DNA from: an uncultured Eubacterium sp.
GTDB lineage: Bacteria > Bacillota_A > Clostridia > Lachnospirales > Lachnospiraceae
Assembly: GCA_910589045.1 (NCBI GenBank)
Contig: CAJUSH010000018.1
Coordinates: forward strand, 1 to 55,831
Reading direction: 5' to 3'
Length of the DNA stretch: 55,831 nt
Shown piece by piece: positions 47,700 through 55,831 of this stretch (position 1 is its first letter; every line of letters begins with the position of its first letter). Both the position numbers and the translations under genes were made by a program. The notes beneath the pieces were generated by a model. The model did no database searches and had not been told where the DNA came from. It saw only the letters and a program-made list of their open reading frames with translations.

Positions 47700-48566
47700 T
47701 CATCCCACAATCGCCGACAAATTCTCCAAAATTCCCTGCGCCGTCTTTGAATTGTTCATCGAATACACATGGATATTCGTAATACCGTTTGCGATCAGGT
47801 CGATGATCTGGTCGGAGGCGTAGACAATACCCGCCTGCTGCATGGCATCCTTGTTTGTCCCGAACCGGTCTACGATATTGATGAAGCGCTCCGGCATATT
47901 GCAGCCCGAGAGCCGAATCGCGTTTTTCATCTGCGTCGCGCGCGTGATCGGCATAATTCCGGGAATGATCGGCGCCTCGATCCCCACCTCCCTTGCGCGG
48001 TAGAGAAAATTGTAAAAAATATTATTGTCAAAAAACATCTGTGTCGTCAAAAATTCACAGCCCGCGTCCACCTTCTTTTTCAGGTTGCGGATATCCTCGC
48101 TTTTGTTCTCCGCGTCGGGATGCCCCTCCGGGTAGCAGGCCCCGCCGATGCTAAAGCCGCCAAACTCCCGGATCGTCTCCACCAGCTCGGACGCGTAGTG
48201 ATAGTCCGTGAACGGCTCGCCCTCCATCCATGCAGGCCGGTCGCCCCGAAGCGCCAGCACGTTTTCCACGCCGGCAGCGCGCATATCGGTAAGCGCCTGC
48301 TGAATCGAAGCCTTCGTTGCACCCACACACGTCAGATGCGCAATCGCGGGAACATCGTACTCCTTTTGAATTCCCTCAGCGATTGCCAGTGTATTTTTAC
48401 TTGTGCTTCCACCCGCGCCGTAGGTCACGCTCATATAGCTCGGACGCAGCGCGGCCACGTTGTAGGCCGCGCGCCTCACGCTCTCAAAATCCGCGTCCGA
48501 TTTCGGCGGAAACACCTCAAAGGACAGGGTGATTTTCCCTTTTCCCAAAATAGTATTCAGTTTCAT
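47700..48566 (-). CDS. metF: Methylenetetrahydrofolate reductase
   Basis: MetF reduces 5,10-methylene-THF to 5-methyl-THF for methionine synthesis. The 288-residue TIM-barrel protein shows LSFEVFPPKSDADFE, MSVTYGAGGSTSKNT, AHLTCVGATKASIQ, LALRGDRP and the FLTTQMFFDN motif. It starts 4 bp after aspS, with GAGG in the overlap, and is the last gene of hisS-aspS-metF. A strong terminator palindrome follows about 70 bp on. Confidence 0.96.
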   Translation of the reverse strand: MKLNTILGKGKITLSFEVFPPKSDADFESVRRAAYNVAALRPSYMSVTYGAGGSTSKNTLAIAEGIQKEYDVPAIAHLTCVGATKASIQQALTDMRAAGVENVLALRGDRPAWMEGEPFTDYHYASELVETIREFGGFSIGGACYPEGHPDAENKSEDIRNLKKKVDAGCEFLTTQMFFDNNIFYNFLYRAREVGIEAPIIPGIMPITRATQMKNAIRLSGCNMPERFINIVDRFGTNKDAMQQAGIVYASDQIIDLIANGITNIHVYSMNNSKTAQGILENLSAIVG

Positions 48567-48569
48567 CTG

Positions 48570-50357
48570 TTAATCCTCACTTTTCAGTACAATTCCAAGC
48601 TCATCCAGCTGCTTTACGTCCACAAGACCCGGCGCGTCACTCATCAGGTCGGAGGCATCCTTCACCTTCGGGAATGCCATGACGTCGCGAATCGACTCGG
48701 CGTGCACCATGTGCATAATCATGCGGTCAACGCCGTAGGCCAGCCCTGCATGGGGCGGCACGCCGTAGGAGAACGCATCCAAAAGAAAGCCGAACTGCTC
48801 GTGCGCCCGCTCCTTCGTAAAGCCCAGCACCTCAAACATTTTTTCCTGAATGTCATTCTGATGGATACGGACGGAACCGCCGCCAAGCTCAGTGCCGTTT
48901 AAGACGATGTCATACGCCTTTGCCCGCACACTGCCCGGGTCGCTGTCGATGTTCGCCCAGTCCTCCTCCATCGGCATCGTAAAGGGGTGGTGCATCGCCA
49001 CAAAGCGTTCCTCCTCGTCCGACCACTCCAGCAGCGGAAACTCCGTTACCCAGAGGAAATTGTACTGGTTTTCGTCATACAGCCCAAGCTCTTCTCCAAG
49101 CTGCAGACGCAGCGCGCCAAGCACGTTCCAGACGATCTTGTGTTTGTCCGCCGCAAACAAAAGCAAATCGCCTGCTTCGCCGCCCATCCGCTCCACAAGC
49201 GCCGCCAGCTCCTCCTCCGACATAAATTTTGTGAAGGAGGATTTGTAGCTTCCGTCCTCATTGATGCACAGATAAGCAAGCCCCTTCGCGCCGCAGCCCT
49301 TCGCGAACTCCACCAGCTTGTCGATCTTCTTGCGGGGCATCGCGCCCTGTCCCCTGACGTTGATGCCGCGCACGGTTCCGCCCGCCTCTAGGGCGCCGGT
49401 AAACACGCCGAAGCCGCATTCCCTTACCACATCAGAAACGTCGCACAGCTCCATCCCGAAACGGGTGTCCGGCTTGTCGCTTCCGAAGCGGTCCATCGCC
49501 TCCTGCCAGGACATCCTCGGCAGCGGAAGCGCGATGTCCACGCCGATGGATTCCCTGAATACATACTGCAATAAGCGCTCGTTCACATCCAGCACGTCAT
49601 TGATATCCACAAAGGAAAGTTCCATGTCCGCCTGCGTAAACTCCGGCTGCCGGTCCGCCCGCAGATCCTCGTCCCTAAAGCACTTTGCGATCTGGAAATA
49701 GCGGTCATAGCCGCTGGCCATCAGAAGCTGCTTGAACAGCTGGGGCGACTGGGGCAGCGCATAAAAATGCCCCGGATGCACCCTTGAGGGCACAAGGTAA
49801 TCCCGCGCGCCCTCCGGCGTGGACTTGCAGAGGATCGGCGTCTCGATCTCGATGAAGCCCTCCTTTGCCATAAATTCGCGCATCAGCGTCAGCACGCGGC
49901 TGCGCAGCATCAGATTTTTCTGGATATCGGGTCTGCGCAGATCCAGATAGCGGTATTTCAGCCGCATCTCCTCGTTTGTTTTGCTGTTCTCCTCGATCTG
50001 AAACGGAGGCGTCTCGGACTCCGATAAAATCCGAAGCTCCTTCGCGATCACCTCGATATCCCCGGTCTTTAAATGCTCGTTGACGGCGGCCGTGCGCTTC
50101 TGCACAACGCCGGTCACGGCGATGACAAACTCGCTGCGCAGGGTCCCCGCCTTTTCAAAGCCTTCCCCGCCGATCTGCGGCTCGTCAAACACAAGCTGCA
50201 AAATACCGCTTCTGTCCCGCAGATCAATAAAGATCAGGCTTCCCAGATTTCTTCTCTTCTGCACCCAGCCCATCACGGTCACAGTCTCACCGATATTAGC
50301 GCCCGAAACCTCCGTACAGCGGTGGCTCCTGTGCATTCCCTGCATTGATTCACTCAT
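48570..50357 (-). CDS. aspS: Aspartyl-tRNA synthetase
   Basis: AspS charges tRNA-Asp (and tRNA-Asn in non-discriminating forms). The 595 residues show the OB-fold anticodon domain (GWVQKRRNLGSLIFIDLRDRSG), class II motif 2 (FQIAKCFRDEDLRADRQPEFTQADMELSF), the bacterial insertion domain, and motif 3 (AYGVDRMIMHMVHAESIRDVMAFPK). AGGAGG lies about 9 bp upstream of the ATG. It follows hisS, the common pairing in Firmicutes. Whether it also serves Asn cannot be told without knowing if gatCAB is present. Confidence 0.97.
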   Translation of the reverse strand: MSESMQGMHRSHRCTEVSGANIGETVTVMGWVQKRRNLGSLIFIDLRDRSGILQLVFDEPQIGGEGFEKAGTLRSEFVIAVTGVVQKRTAAVNEHLKTGDIEVIAKELRILSESETPPFQIEENSKTNEEMRLKYRYLDLRRPDIQKNLMLRSRVLTLMREFMAKEGFIEIETPILCKSTPEGARDYLVPSRVHPGHFYALPQSPQLFKQLLMASGYDRYFQIAKCFRDEDLRADRQPEFTQADMELSFVDINDVLDVNERLLQYVFRESIGVDIALPLPRMSWQEAMDRFGSDKPDTRFGMELCDVSDVVRECGFGVFTGALEAGGTVRGINVRGQGAMPRKKIDKLVEFAKGCGAKGLAYLCINEDGSYKSSFTKFMSEEELAALVERMGGEAGDLLLFAADKHKIVWNVLGALRLQLGEELGLYDENQYNFLWVTEFPLLEWSDEEERFVAMHHPFTMPMEEDWANIDSDPGSVRAKAYDIVLNGTELGGGSVRIHQNDIQEKMFEVLGFTKERAHEQFGFLLDAFSYGVPPHAGLAYGVDRMIMHMVHAESIRDVMAFPKVKDASDLMSDAPGLVDVKQLDELGIVLKSED

Positions 50358-50419
50358 TTTCCCGTTCCTCCTATTTTTCAGAAGTTATTTCAAAAAATAC
50401 TCCGTATTTTGCCTGCTTC

Positions 50420-51670
50420 CTAATCCGCAAAAAATTCTTCAAACTCCTGGTAGCCCTCCGCGCCCAGCTTTTCCTTCTGGAACTTTTTATTTTTATTCAT
50501 GCGCACAACGAGCACCTGCTTTCCCGCGCTCCGCTCCGCCTGCGCCTTTGCGATCACCTCCGGAAGCTTTTCGGGCGGATAACCCTTCTCGATGAGATAC
50601 GCCTTTTTCTCCGGCTGCTGCGGGATCTGAAAGTCCCTCTCCATGAGCAGCAGCACGATCCGCTCAAACCCGATGGAAAAGCCGCAGGCCGGCACATCCT
50701 TTCCGGTAAAACGCCCGATCATCTTGTCGTAACGCCCGCCGCCGCCGCAGGCCGCCCCAAACTCGGGCATAACAATCTCAAAGATGGTGCCCGTATAGTA
50801 GCCCATGCCCCGCACCAGCGTCGGGTCAAAGATCAGGTCAAATTTAGCCGTCTTTGCCGTCTCCACCGTGTCGATGATCTCCTGCAGATTTTCGTACACG
50901 CCCTGCTCCAGAAAATCACCCAGCGTCTCTGCCAGATATTTCAGCCCGTTGTCCGCCGCCTTCACGCCGTCAAAGAGTGACAGATAGGTTTCGATCGCTT
51001 CCGGGGCAAAGCCCGCCTCCCGCAGCTCCTGCGCAGCACCCTCACGGCCAATCTTGTCCATTTTATCTAAAATGATGCATACCGTGTCAAAGGAATCCTC
51101 CCCGAAGCCGCTGTAGCGCGCCATCGCCCGCAGCATCCGCCGCTCGTTAATGTGAATTTCAAAATTTTCAAACCCGATCCTTCCGATAGTAGTGGTGGTC
51201 GCCAGAATCAGCTCAATCTCCGCGAGGTTTCCCGGCTCGCCCAGAATGTCGATATCACACTGCATAAACTGGCGGTAGCGTCCCCTCTGGGGCCTGTCCG
51301 CACGCCACACATTCCCCATCTGCAGCGCCTTGAAGGGCGCGGGCAGATCGTTCCCATTGTTTGCGTAAAAGCGCGCCAGCGGCACCGTCAGATCATAGCG
51401 CATGCCGAAATCCACAACGTCCGCTTCCTCCCTTGCCTCCGCAAGCTTTAGCTTCTCGCCCCGCTTTAAAACCTTAAATATAAGCTTCTCGTTCTCGCCG
51501 CCCTGCCTGCTGGAGAGATTTCCGATGTTCTCCATGCACGGTGTCTCGATCGGTGTGAAGCCAAAGCTCCGGTATGTCTCCTTGATCACGCCCTGCACAT
51601 AATCCCGGATCTGCATCTCCTGGGGCAGAATATCCTTCATGCCGTTGACCGGCTTTTTTGCCAATGCCAT
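50420..51670 (-). CDS. hisS: Histidyl-tRNA synthetase
   Basis: HisS charges tRNA-His. The 416-residue class II enzyme has PVNGMKDILPQEMQIRDYVQ, the motif 2 region QMGNVWRADRPQRGRYRQFMQCDIDILG, and the histidine-specific LVRGMGYYTGTIFEI, then ACGGGGRYD. A near-consensus promoter and a 40-base leader with a small hairpin (TTGTG/CACAA, 51683-51697) precede it; there is no T-box. Confidence 0.97.
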   Translation of the reverse strand: MALAKKPVNGMKDILPQEMQIRDYVQGVIKETYRSFGFTPIETPCMENIGNLSSRQGGENEKLIFKVLKRGEKLKLAEAREEADVVDFGMRYDLTVPLARFYANNGNDLPAPFKALQMGNVWRADRPQRGRYRQFMQCDIDILGEPGNLAEIELILATTTTIGRIGFENFEIHINERRMLRAMARYSGFGEDSFDTVCIILDKMDKIGREGAAQELREAGFAPEAIETYLSLFDGVKAADNGLKYLAETLGDFLEQGVYENLQEIIDTVETAKTAKFDLIFDPTLVRGMGYYTGTIFEIVMPEFGAACGGGGRYDKMIGRFTGKDVPACGFSIGFERIVLLLMERDFQIPQQPEKKAYLIEKGYPPEKLPEVIAKAQAERSAGKQVLVVRMNKNKKFQKEKLGAEGYQEFEEFFAD

Positions 51671-51713
51671 ATATTACCTCCTGTTGTGAATCCCACAAAC
51701 CCTCTCTTGGACT

Positions 51714-51742
51714 ATTATATTTTTGTCGAACCAAAGAGTCAA
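51714..51742 (-). promoter_or_regulatory. Sigma-A promoter of hisS-aspS-metF
   Basis: -35 TTGACT (51737-51742), 17-bp spacer, -10 TATAAT (51714-51719) on the minus strand. Confidence 0.85.
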
Positions 51743-51876
51743 GAGAAAATCCACATACATAAATACGTATTGAGAAAGCATGATCCAATCGCATCAATAC
51801 CGCAATCATTTTGCCCTGCGGCCGGCCCCGTTTAGCGTTGTCCCGTCAAATACAAACGTGCAGCTCTTCATTTTTA

Positions 51877-52758
51877 TCATAATGATCCGTTTCGAACCGC
51901 ACACCCAAATTTGCATCCGGTTGGCGTCCCCGCACTTCCACCCAGGGCGGTCTCCCTCAATTCATAGGGCAGGGAGCGTCCCGCCCGGTACATTGCATCC
52001 GCCATCTCATCAAAAGGAACCGGGTGGAAAACCCCGCTCAGCGCCAATTGCGCACAGGTAAATGCATTTGCAACGCCAAGCCCGTTCCTGCTCTGGCAGG
52101 GCACCTCCACTAATCCGGCAATGGGGTCACAAGCCAGACCCAGCAAATTGGAAAGCGCCATGCCTGCCGCATAAAGACACGCCTCCGCGCTCCCGCCAAG
52201 CATCTCCACCGCCGCGCTCGCCGCCATCGCGGACGCTGCGCCGACCTCCGCCTGACATCCCGCCTCCGCGCCGGATACGGAAGCGTTGCGCATCAGCAGA
52301 TAGCCCACGGCCGAGGCGTTCAGCAGACCGTTTTTTACCGTCTCCTCCGATAGACGGCAAGTTTCCTGCAGTGAAAACAATACGCCCGGTACAACACCGG
52401 ACGAGCCCGCGGTTGGCGCCGCCACGATCAGTCCCATCGCCGCGTTGGTCTCCAGCACCGCCATCGAATACGCGATGGCCCGGGAGAGCGCCTCCCCGCA
52501 GAGCCCGCCATCCGCCTGTGCATGCTCATAGACGCGCCTTGCCTCTCCTCCGATCAGCCCGCCAATGGACTTTTTCGGATCCGAGAGCGGCTGCTTTGCC
52601 GCGTCCTTCATAATTTCCAGTGCCCTGTCCAGCCGTCGGTCGATTTCCTCCTCCGGGCTTTTGCCGGTCATGATCTCCCGCTGCTTCATCACCCCGGAAA
52701 TCGGCATCTGAAATTCTCCGCATAATTTCAGCAATCCTTTTCCATTTACAAAATCCAT
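51877..52758 (-). CDS. sdaAA: L-serine dehydratase, iron-sulfur type, alpha subunit
   Basis: The alpha subunit carries the [4Fe-4S] cluster that removes water from serine to give pyruvate and ammonia. The 293 residues have AAPTAGSSGVVPGVLFS, the EAGCQAEVGAASAMAA motif, LACDPIAGLVEVPCQSRNGLG and a C-terminal FGCAVRNGSL, with the cysteines of the cluster spread over these. GGAGG precedes the ATG. It follows sdaAB by 48 bp and forms the two-chain enzyme. Confidence 0.95.
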   Translation of the reverse strand: MDFVNGKGLLKLCGEFQMPISGVMKQREIMTGKSPEEEIDRRLDRALEIMKDAAKQPLSDPKKSIGGLIGGEARRVYEHAQADGGLCGEALSRAIAYSMAVLETNAAMGLIVAAPTAGSSGVVPGVLFSLQETCRLSEETVKNGLLNASAVGYLLMRNASVSGAEAGCQAEVGAASAMAASAAVEMLGGSAEACLYAAGMALSNLLGLACDPIAGLVEVPCQSRNGLGVANAFTCAQLALSGVFHPVPFDEMADAMYRAGRSLPYELRETALGGSAGTPTGCKFGCAVRNGSL

Positions 52759-52806
52759 TCCAAAGCCTCCTTTTTCAGGGTATTAAACTGCTTCGCAAGA
52801 TACGGC

Positions 52807-53475
52807 CTAAACCTGAATCAGCATAATGTCCTGCACACCGGCATTCTCTCTGATCTCATCCAATGTCTCGTTCGGAATTGGGTCATCCGACTCCACAACC
52901 GTATAGGCAATACCGCCCTTATCATCTCGAAACAGCCGCATAAATGCAATGTTTGCATGATGCATGCTCAGGCACTGCGTAATATGGGAAACAACGCCCG
53001 GTTTATCGATCTGGCGGACGATAAGCGTGCTGTACTCCCCGGTAAAATCCACTTCGATATTGTTGATCCGGACAATTCGCACCTTTCCGCCGCCGACCGA
53101 CTCTCCCCGGATACTCTGCCGCTCCCCGTTCTCCCCTTCCAGAAAAATATCCGCCGTATTCGGATGTGTCACGGAATCATCCTCACCCAGGGTAAACCGA
53201 TACTGTATTCCCCGCTCATCCGCAATGGCAAATGCATCCCGTATCCGCCCGTCGCTCGTGTCAAACCCGAGAATCCCGCCAAGCAGCGCCTTATCCGTCC
53301 CATGTCCGGAGCCGGTTTTTGCAAAGGAACCGTACAGAATAAACTCCGCCTTCACAATTTTCCCCGAAAACAGCTTTTTCGCCAGCAGCGCGATGGACAC
53401 CGCCCCCGCCGTATGCGAGCTGGACGGACCGATCATGTTCGGCCCGATCACATCAAAAATACTGATAAATTTCAT
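52807..53475 (-). CDS. sdaAB: L-serine dehydratase, iron-sulfur type, beta subunit
   Basis: The 222-residue beta subunit has the signature SIFDVIGPNMIGPSSSHTAGA, GSFAKTGSGHGTDKALLGG, and a C-terminal ACT domain (LIVRQIDKPGVVSHITQCLSMHHANIAFM), the likely serine-sensing part. The frame opens at 53505, but AGGAGG lies about 5 bp before the ATG of MKFISIFDV at 53475. It is downstream of the dipeptidase gene, so peptides could be broken down and their serine deaminated by one operon. Confidence 0.95.
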   Translation of the reverse strand: MKFISIFDVIGPNMIGPSSSHTAGAVSIALLAKKLFSGKIVKAEFILYGSFAKTGSGHGTDKALLGGILGFDTSDGRIRDAFAIADERGIQYRFTLGEDDSVTHPNTADIFLEGENGERQSIRGESVGGGKVRIVRINNIEVDFTGEYSTLIVRQIDKPGVVSHITQCLSMHHANIAFMRLFRDDKGGIAYTVVESDDPIPNETLDEIRENAGVQDIMLIQV

Positions 53476-53532
53476 AGCGCCTCCTTCCTCCTTCATCCAA
53501 TACATGTTATCCGTTCTGCCGTACTCATTTTT

Positions 53533-54489
53533 TTATCCGATACAATCCCTGAAAACCCGCAGGGCATTTAAATGTGTAATTTTATCGACCTCGTCGGCGG
53601 TAAAAACGGTGTGCAGGGCTTCCTCTATCATCGGCATCCCCGAATAATCCTGAAATTCCAGCGTGCATTTAATCCCGTCAAAATCGGATCCAAGCGCCAC
53701 CGCGTCAATCCCTGCTTTATCCGCCATATATACTGCATGCCGCAGCAAATCGCTGATCGTCGTGCGGTTGCTCCCCGGCGTCAGAAAAAAGGACGCAAAA
53801 TTTAATCCCGCTACGCCGCCCGTTTCCCCTAATGCGCGCAGCATCTCATCCGTCAGGTTCCGCGGAACGTCACACAACGCACGCGCATTCGAGTGGCTCG
53901 CCACAAACGGCTTTTTTGCGTGCCCTGCCACATCCCAGAAGCCCCGGTCGGACAGATGAGACACATCCGCAATCATGCCCAGCGCGTTCATCTCCTCCAG
54001 CACCGCAAACCCAAAGGGCTTCAGCCCCTGTTCATCCGTGGAACCGTTCGGAAAACCCAGGCTGTTTTCATAATTCCACGTAAACGTAAGCAGGCGCACG
54101 CCCTTTTCGCAGCATTCCCTCACACGCTCAATTTTTCCGTCCAAAAAAACGGCATCCTCCACGGTCAGCAATGCCGACACCTTTCCCGCCGCCTCATTTT
54201 TTGATATATCGGAAAACATATGCACCGGCGCCAGCAAATCCGCATTTTTCTGCAGCTCCCGCTCATAGCATGCCCGCTCCTGCTCAAAAATTTCATACGG
54301 AGACTGCCCGTTATACCCAACTCCGTCCGGGGTCGTCTCAATGTAGAGCGCAAAGCATTGAAGCAGGGCATCCCCCTTTTTCATTTTCTCCAAATCTACG
54401 TGCAAATGATTCGTGCGAAGCCCCGCCTCCTCCTTCTCCATCCTGGCAAGGCATCCGATCGTATCGCAATGTAAATCTACAAATTTCAT
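53533..54489 (-). CDS. Dipeptidase, peptidase family M19
   Basis: M19 (renal-dipeptidase-like) enzymes hydrolyse dipeptides with two zinc ions. The 318 residues have the metal ligands in FVDLHCDTIG, the bridging region LLTVEDAVFLDG, and later DVSHLSDRGFWDVA and VASHSNARAL, ending with VALGSDFDGI. There is no signal peptide, so it is intracellular. AAGGAGG precedes the ATG. It leads sdaAB-sdaAA. Confidence 0.93.
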   Translation of the reverse strand: MKFVDLHCDTIGCLARMEKEEAGLRTNHLHVDLEKMKKGDALLQCFALYIETTPDGVGYNGQSPYEIFEQERACYERELQKNADLLAPVHMFSDISKNEAAGKVSALLTVEDAVFLDGKIERVRECCEKGVRLLTFTWNYENSLGFPNGSTDEQGLKPFGFAVLEEMNALGMIADVSHLSDRGFWDVAGHAKKPFVASHSNARALCDVPRNLTDEMLRALGETGGVAGLNFASFFLTPGSNRTTISDLLRHAVYMADKAGIDAVALGSDFDGIKCTLEFQDYSGMPMIEEALHTVFTADEVDKITHLNALRVFRDCIG

Positions 54490-54533
54490 GCTCTGCCCTC
54501 CTCCTTATCAAAGCATACATGCGAAGTACCCCT

Positions 54534-54562
54534 ATTATAACAACTACCCGGCTGCATTTCCA
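54534..54562 (-). promoter_or_regulatory. Promoter of the dipeptidase-sda operon
   Basis: -35 TGGAAA (54557-54562), 17-bp spacer, -10 TATAAT (54534-54539) on the minus strand. The rest of the gap to 54659 is AT-rich with nothing recognised. Confidence 0.6.
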
Positions 54563-54659
54563 CTGAAATTTCATACAGGTGTTCTTTTTCAACGGTTCTT
54601 TCGGCTGCTGCTCTTTGATTATCTATTGCTGTCGGCTGGTTTAATTACTTTGGCGGCTC

Positions 54660-55831
54660 TTATTCAGAGGGATATATATAGCGTCTGCTCATAGCACTTA
54701 CAATCCCGAAATAGCAAATATAAAAAGCCACAATGCACGCCCCAAACTCACCCGTTAATTTGAGCAGAATATTATTCAAAGAGGCTGGCAATATGAAGTT
54801 CATTTTTCCATTCAGCAACGGTACGCAAAATAAAATAATCAATACCGCCATGATCATTGGCGCGGACAATTTAATTGCGATCTGCTGATTCACAAGTCTT
54901 GCGATCTGCTGATCGCTTTTTCCCATACAGCGCAGGATCTGATTGCTTTTTGAATGTTGCCTGATCTCTATCATCTGCTGCAATGATAGTATGGAAAAAT
55001 AAATAACCAGAAACACGATACAGATGCTTATTTGCGAAGCTCCCATCCACTGGCGCATAGCCGTATCAAAAAGCTGAAATTCCGGCTGTAAGATCAGCAT
55101 TCCAGTTATAAAAGAAGCCCCGGAAAACAAAAGGCATATGCAAAAAACAGCATGAACGATAGCAGCCGTTTTGAAATTTGATGTTACATTTGCAATAATA
55201 TATAGCCTGTTCTTTTGATATATCCTAACGGATTTCATCCGCCTGCACGCATATAAATAGCCAAACGCCCATTTGTAAAAAGCAAAAACAGCTATGAGCA
55301 AAGGGATTGCTGTAACAGATACGGGATAAACAATATAAGCTTCCGGCAAAAAAGCAATGCCACAAATGCAGCCAATGAAGCATACAAAACACAAAAAGAA
55401 AATAATGCCCCATTTTTTATAGTTTCCTGTATTTTTTACGCCCTGACTGCGGTTTCTTTCATACATCAGTTCCCGTATTTCCAGCTTGTCCAGGCGCTGC
55501 TTCAGCCGAAAAGAACACACTGCTTCAATCAGGCAAAAAAGCAGAAGCGTATAGCACATGCTCTTACCGTAAAGAATTCCGCACTGTTTCATTTCATGCA
55601 ATGGCTCACGGAAATACCAAAATCCATATATGGAAAAGCCTGCTGCTGTTCCTGCCAGATAACAGAAACAGCCAATCACCAGAACTTCGCATAGGAATAA
55701 CCGGGTTAATCTCTTTTTTCCCATACCTAATAATAAATAGCTTGCAAGCTCTTTTGCCCGCTGCTTTAGCAGAAATAAGTCTATATATCCAACTAAAACT
55801 ATTTGAATGGCTGCTATCAACAATGGCAGAG
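54660..55831 (-). CDS. ABC transporter permease, FtsX-like, 5' end outside the window
   Basis: At least 390 residues with hydrophobic stretches and the FtsX pattern: an early helix followed by LLLKQRAKELASYLLLGMGKKRL, then about eight helices, and a late repeat IEIRQHSKSNQILRCMGKSDQQIARLV. Such permeases belong to BceB-like peptide export/sensing or lipoprotein systems. The frame is open to the window edge with a TTG at 55823 as the only start-like codon, so the true 5' end is outside. The sequence is visibly AT-richer than its neighbours (23 G/C in 55201-55260 against 37 in 1021-1080), hinting at a different origin. Confidence 0.75.
   Translation of the reverse strand, partial: LPLLIAAIQIVLVGYIDLFLLKQRAKELASYLLLGMGKKRLTRLFLCEVLVIGCFCYLAGTAAGFSIYGFWYFREPLHEMKQCGILYGKSMCYTLLLFCLIEAVCSFRLKQRLDKLEIRELMYERNRSQGVKNTGNYKKWGIIFFLCFVCFIGCICGIAFLPEAYIVYPVSVTAIPLLIAVFAFYKWAFGYLYACRRMKSVRIYQKNRLYIIANVTSNFKTAAIVHAVFCICLLFSGASFITGMLILQPEFQLFDTAMRQWMGASQISICIVFLVIYFSILSLQQMIEIRQHSKSNQILRCMGKSDQQIARLVNQQIAIKLSAPMIMAVLIILFCVPLLNGKMNFILPASLNNILLKLTGEFGACIVAFYICYFGIVSAMSRRYIYPSE

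Noticed and set aside
47769..48902. A 377-codon plus-strand frame opposite metF and aspS
   Set aside because: It spans two convincing minus-strand genes and matches no family.

Overview
The window reads as a stretch of chromosome from a fairly GC-rich clostridium, most likely a member of the Lachnospiraceae. Pointers are the SCIFF ranthipeptide pair scfA-scfB, a fused SecDF, the ireB-ruvX-DUF1292-rnj-ylbF order, a Firmicutes-type rpmF/DUF177 block, a split iron-sulfur L-serine dehydratase (sdaAB/sdaAA), ThiI with its own cysteine desulfurase, and TadZ/CpaF-type pilus genes. Almost everything is transcribed on the minus strand. The plus-strand exceptions are tmcAL, aroC, an HPr/Crh-like gene and one gene of unknown function. 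Taxonomy is inferred from gene content only.

Layout. 1-9.5 kb: a partial tRNA-Gly, carAB, serS, glyA and secDF. 9.6-11.3 kb: SCIFF maturase and precursor. 11.4-16.1 kb: rpmF-DUF177, ackA, and divergently tmcAL-aroC. 16.2-24.5 kb: a dicarboxylate/amino-acid symporter, a lactonase-family beta-propeller, then a long operon for RNA modification and housekeeping (ireB, ruvX, DUF1292, RNase J, YlbF, short MltG-like, TrmR, U32/TrhP-like). 24.6-31 kb: mtaB, the Crh-like gene, thiI, cysteine desulfurase, rsmE, prmA. 31.3-36.1 kb: a carbohydrate module (GH53 galactanase, a zinc-ribbon peptide, an unrecognised 616-residue enzyme, a LacI repressor with candidate operators). 36.2-37.7 kb: gntR-ispE with a candidate autoregulatory operator. 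38.2-41.1 kb: an orphan secreted or cell-associated protein, an ArsP_2-type exporter and a CBS-domain CNNM-type protein. 41.2-47.5 kb: a compact eight-gene Tad/type-IV-pilus-like operon. 47.7-55.8 kb: hisS-aspS-metF, dipeptidase-sdaAB-sdaAA, and an AT-richer truncated ABC permease gene at the edge.

Three things stand out. First, there is a family of small non-coding mobile elements bounded by inverted repeats of the form GTTACTnTTCAC. Two 146-bp copies (24557-24702 and 34765-34910) differ at three positions, and each is flanked by a perfect 8-bp direct repeat (CACGAATG; GGCTGCTG). A third copy with a different core (21429-21593) has a 7/8-matching flank. One copy landed on the last codons of mtaB and rewrote its C-terminus. 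Second, the pilus-like operon is a reduced Tad system: two TadZ-like NTPases that both lack the Walker lysine, a divergent CpaF, a TadB/TadC-like six-helix protein and four small single-helix proteins, with no prepilin peptidase or CpaB in this block. Its predicted promoter sits inside the terminator palindrome of the upstream metF operon. Third, the SCIFF precursor carries a seventh cysteine in a C-terminal CEQC extension.

Recurring themes are RNA modification (tmcAL, trmR, U32, mtaB, thiI, rsmE; PrmA on ribosomal protein L11) and well-formed sigma-A promoters, several overlapping palindromes that may be operators. ORFs, repeats, promoters and hairpins were read by eye; family names come from recognised motifs and need an HMM search to confirm.
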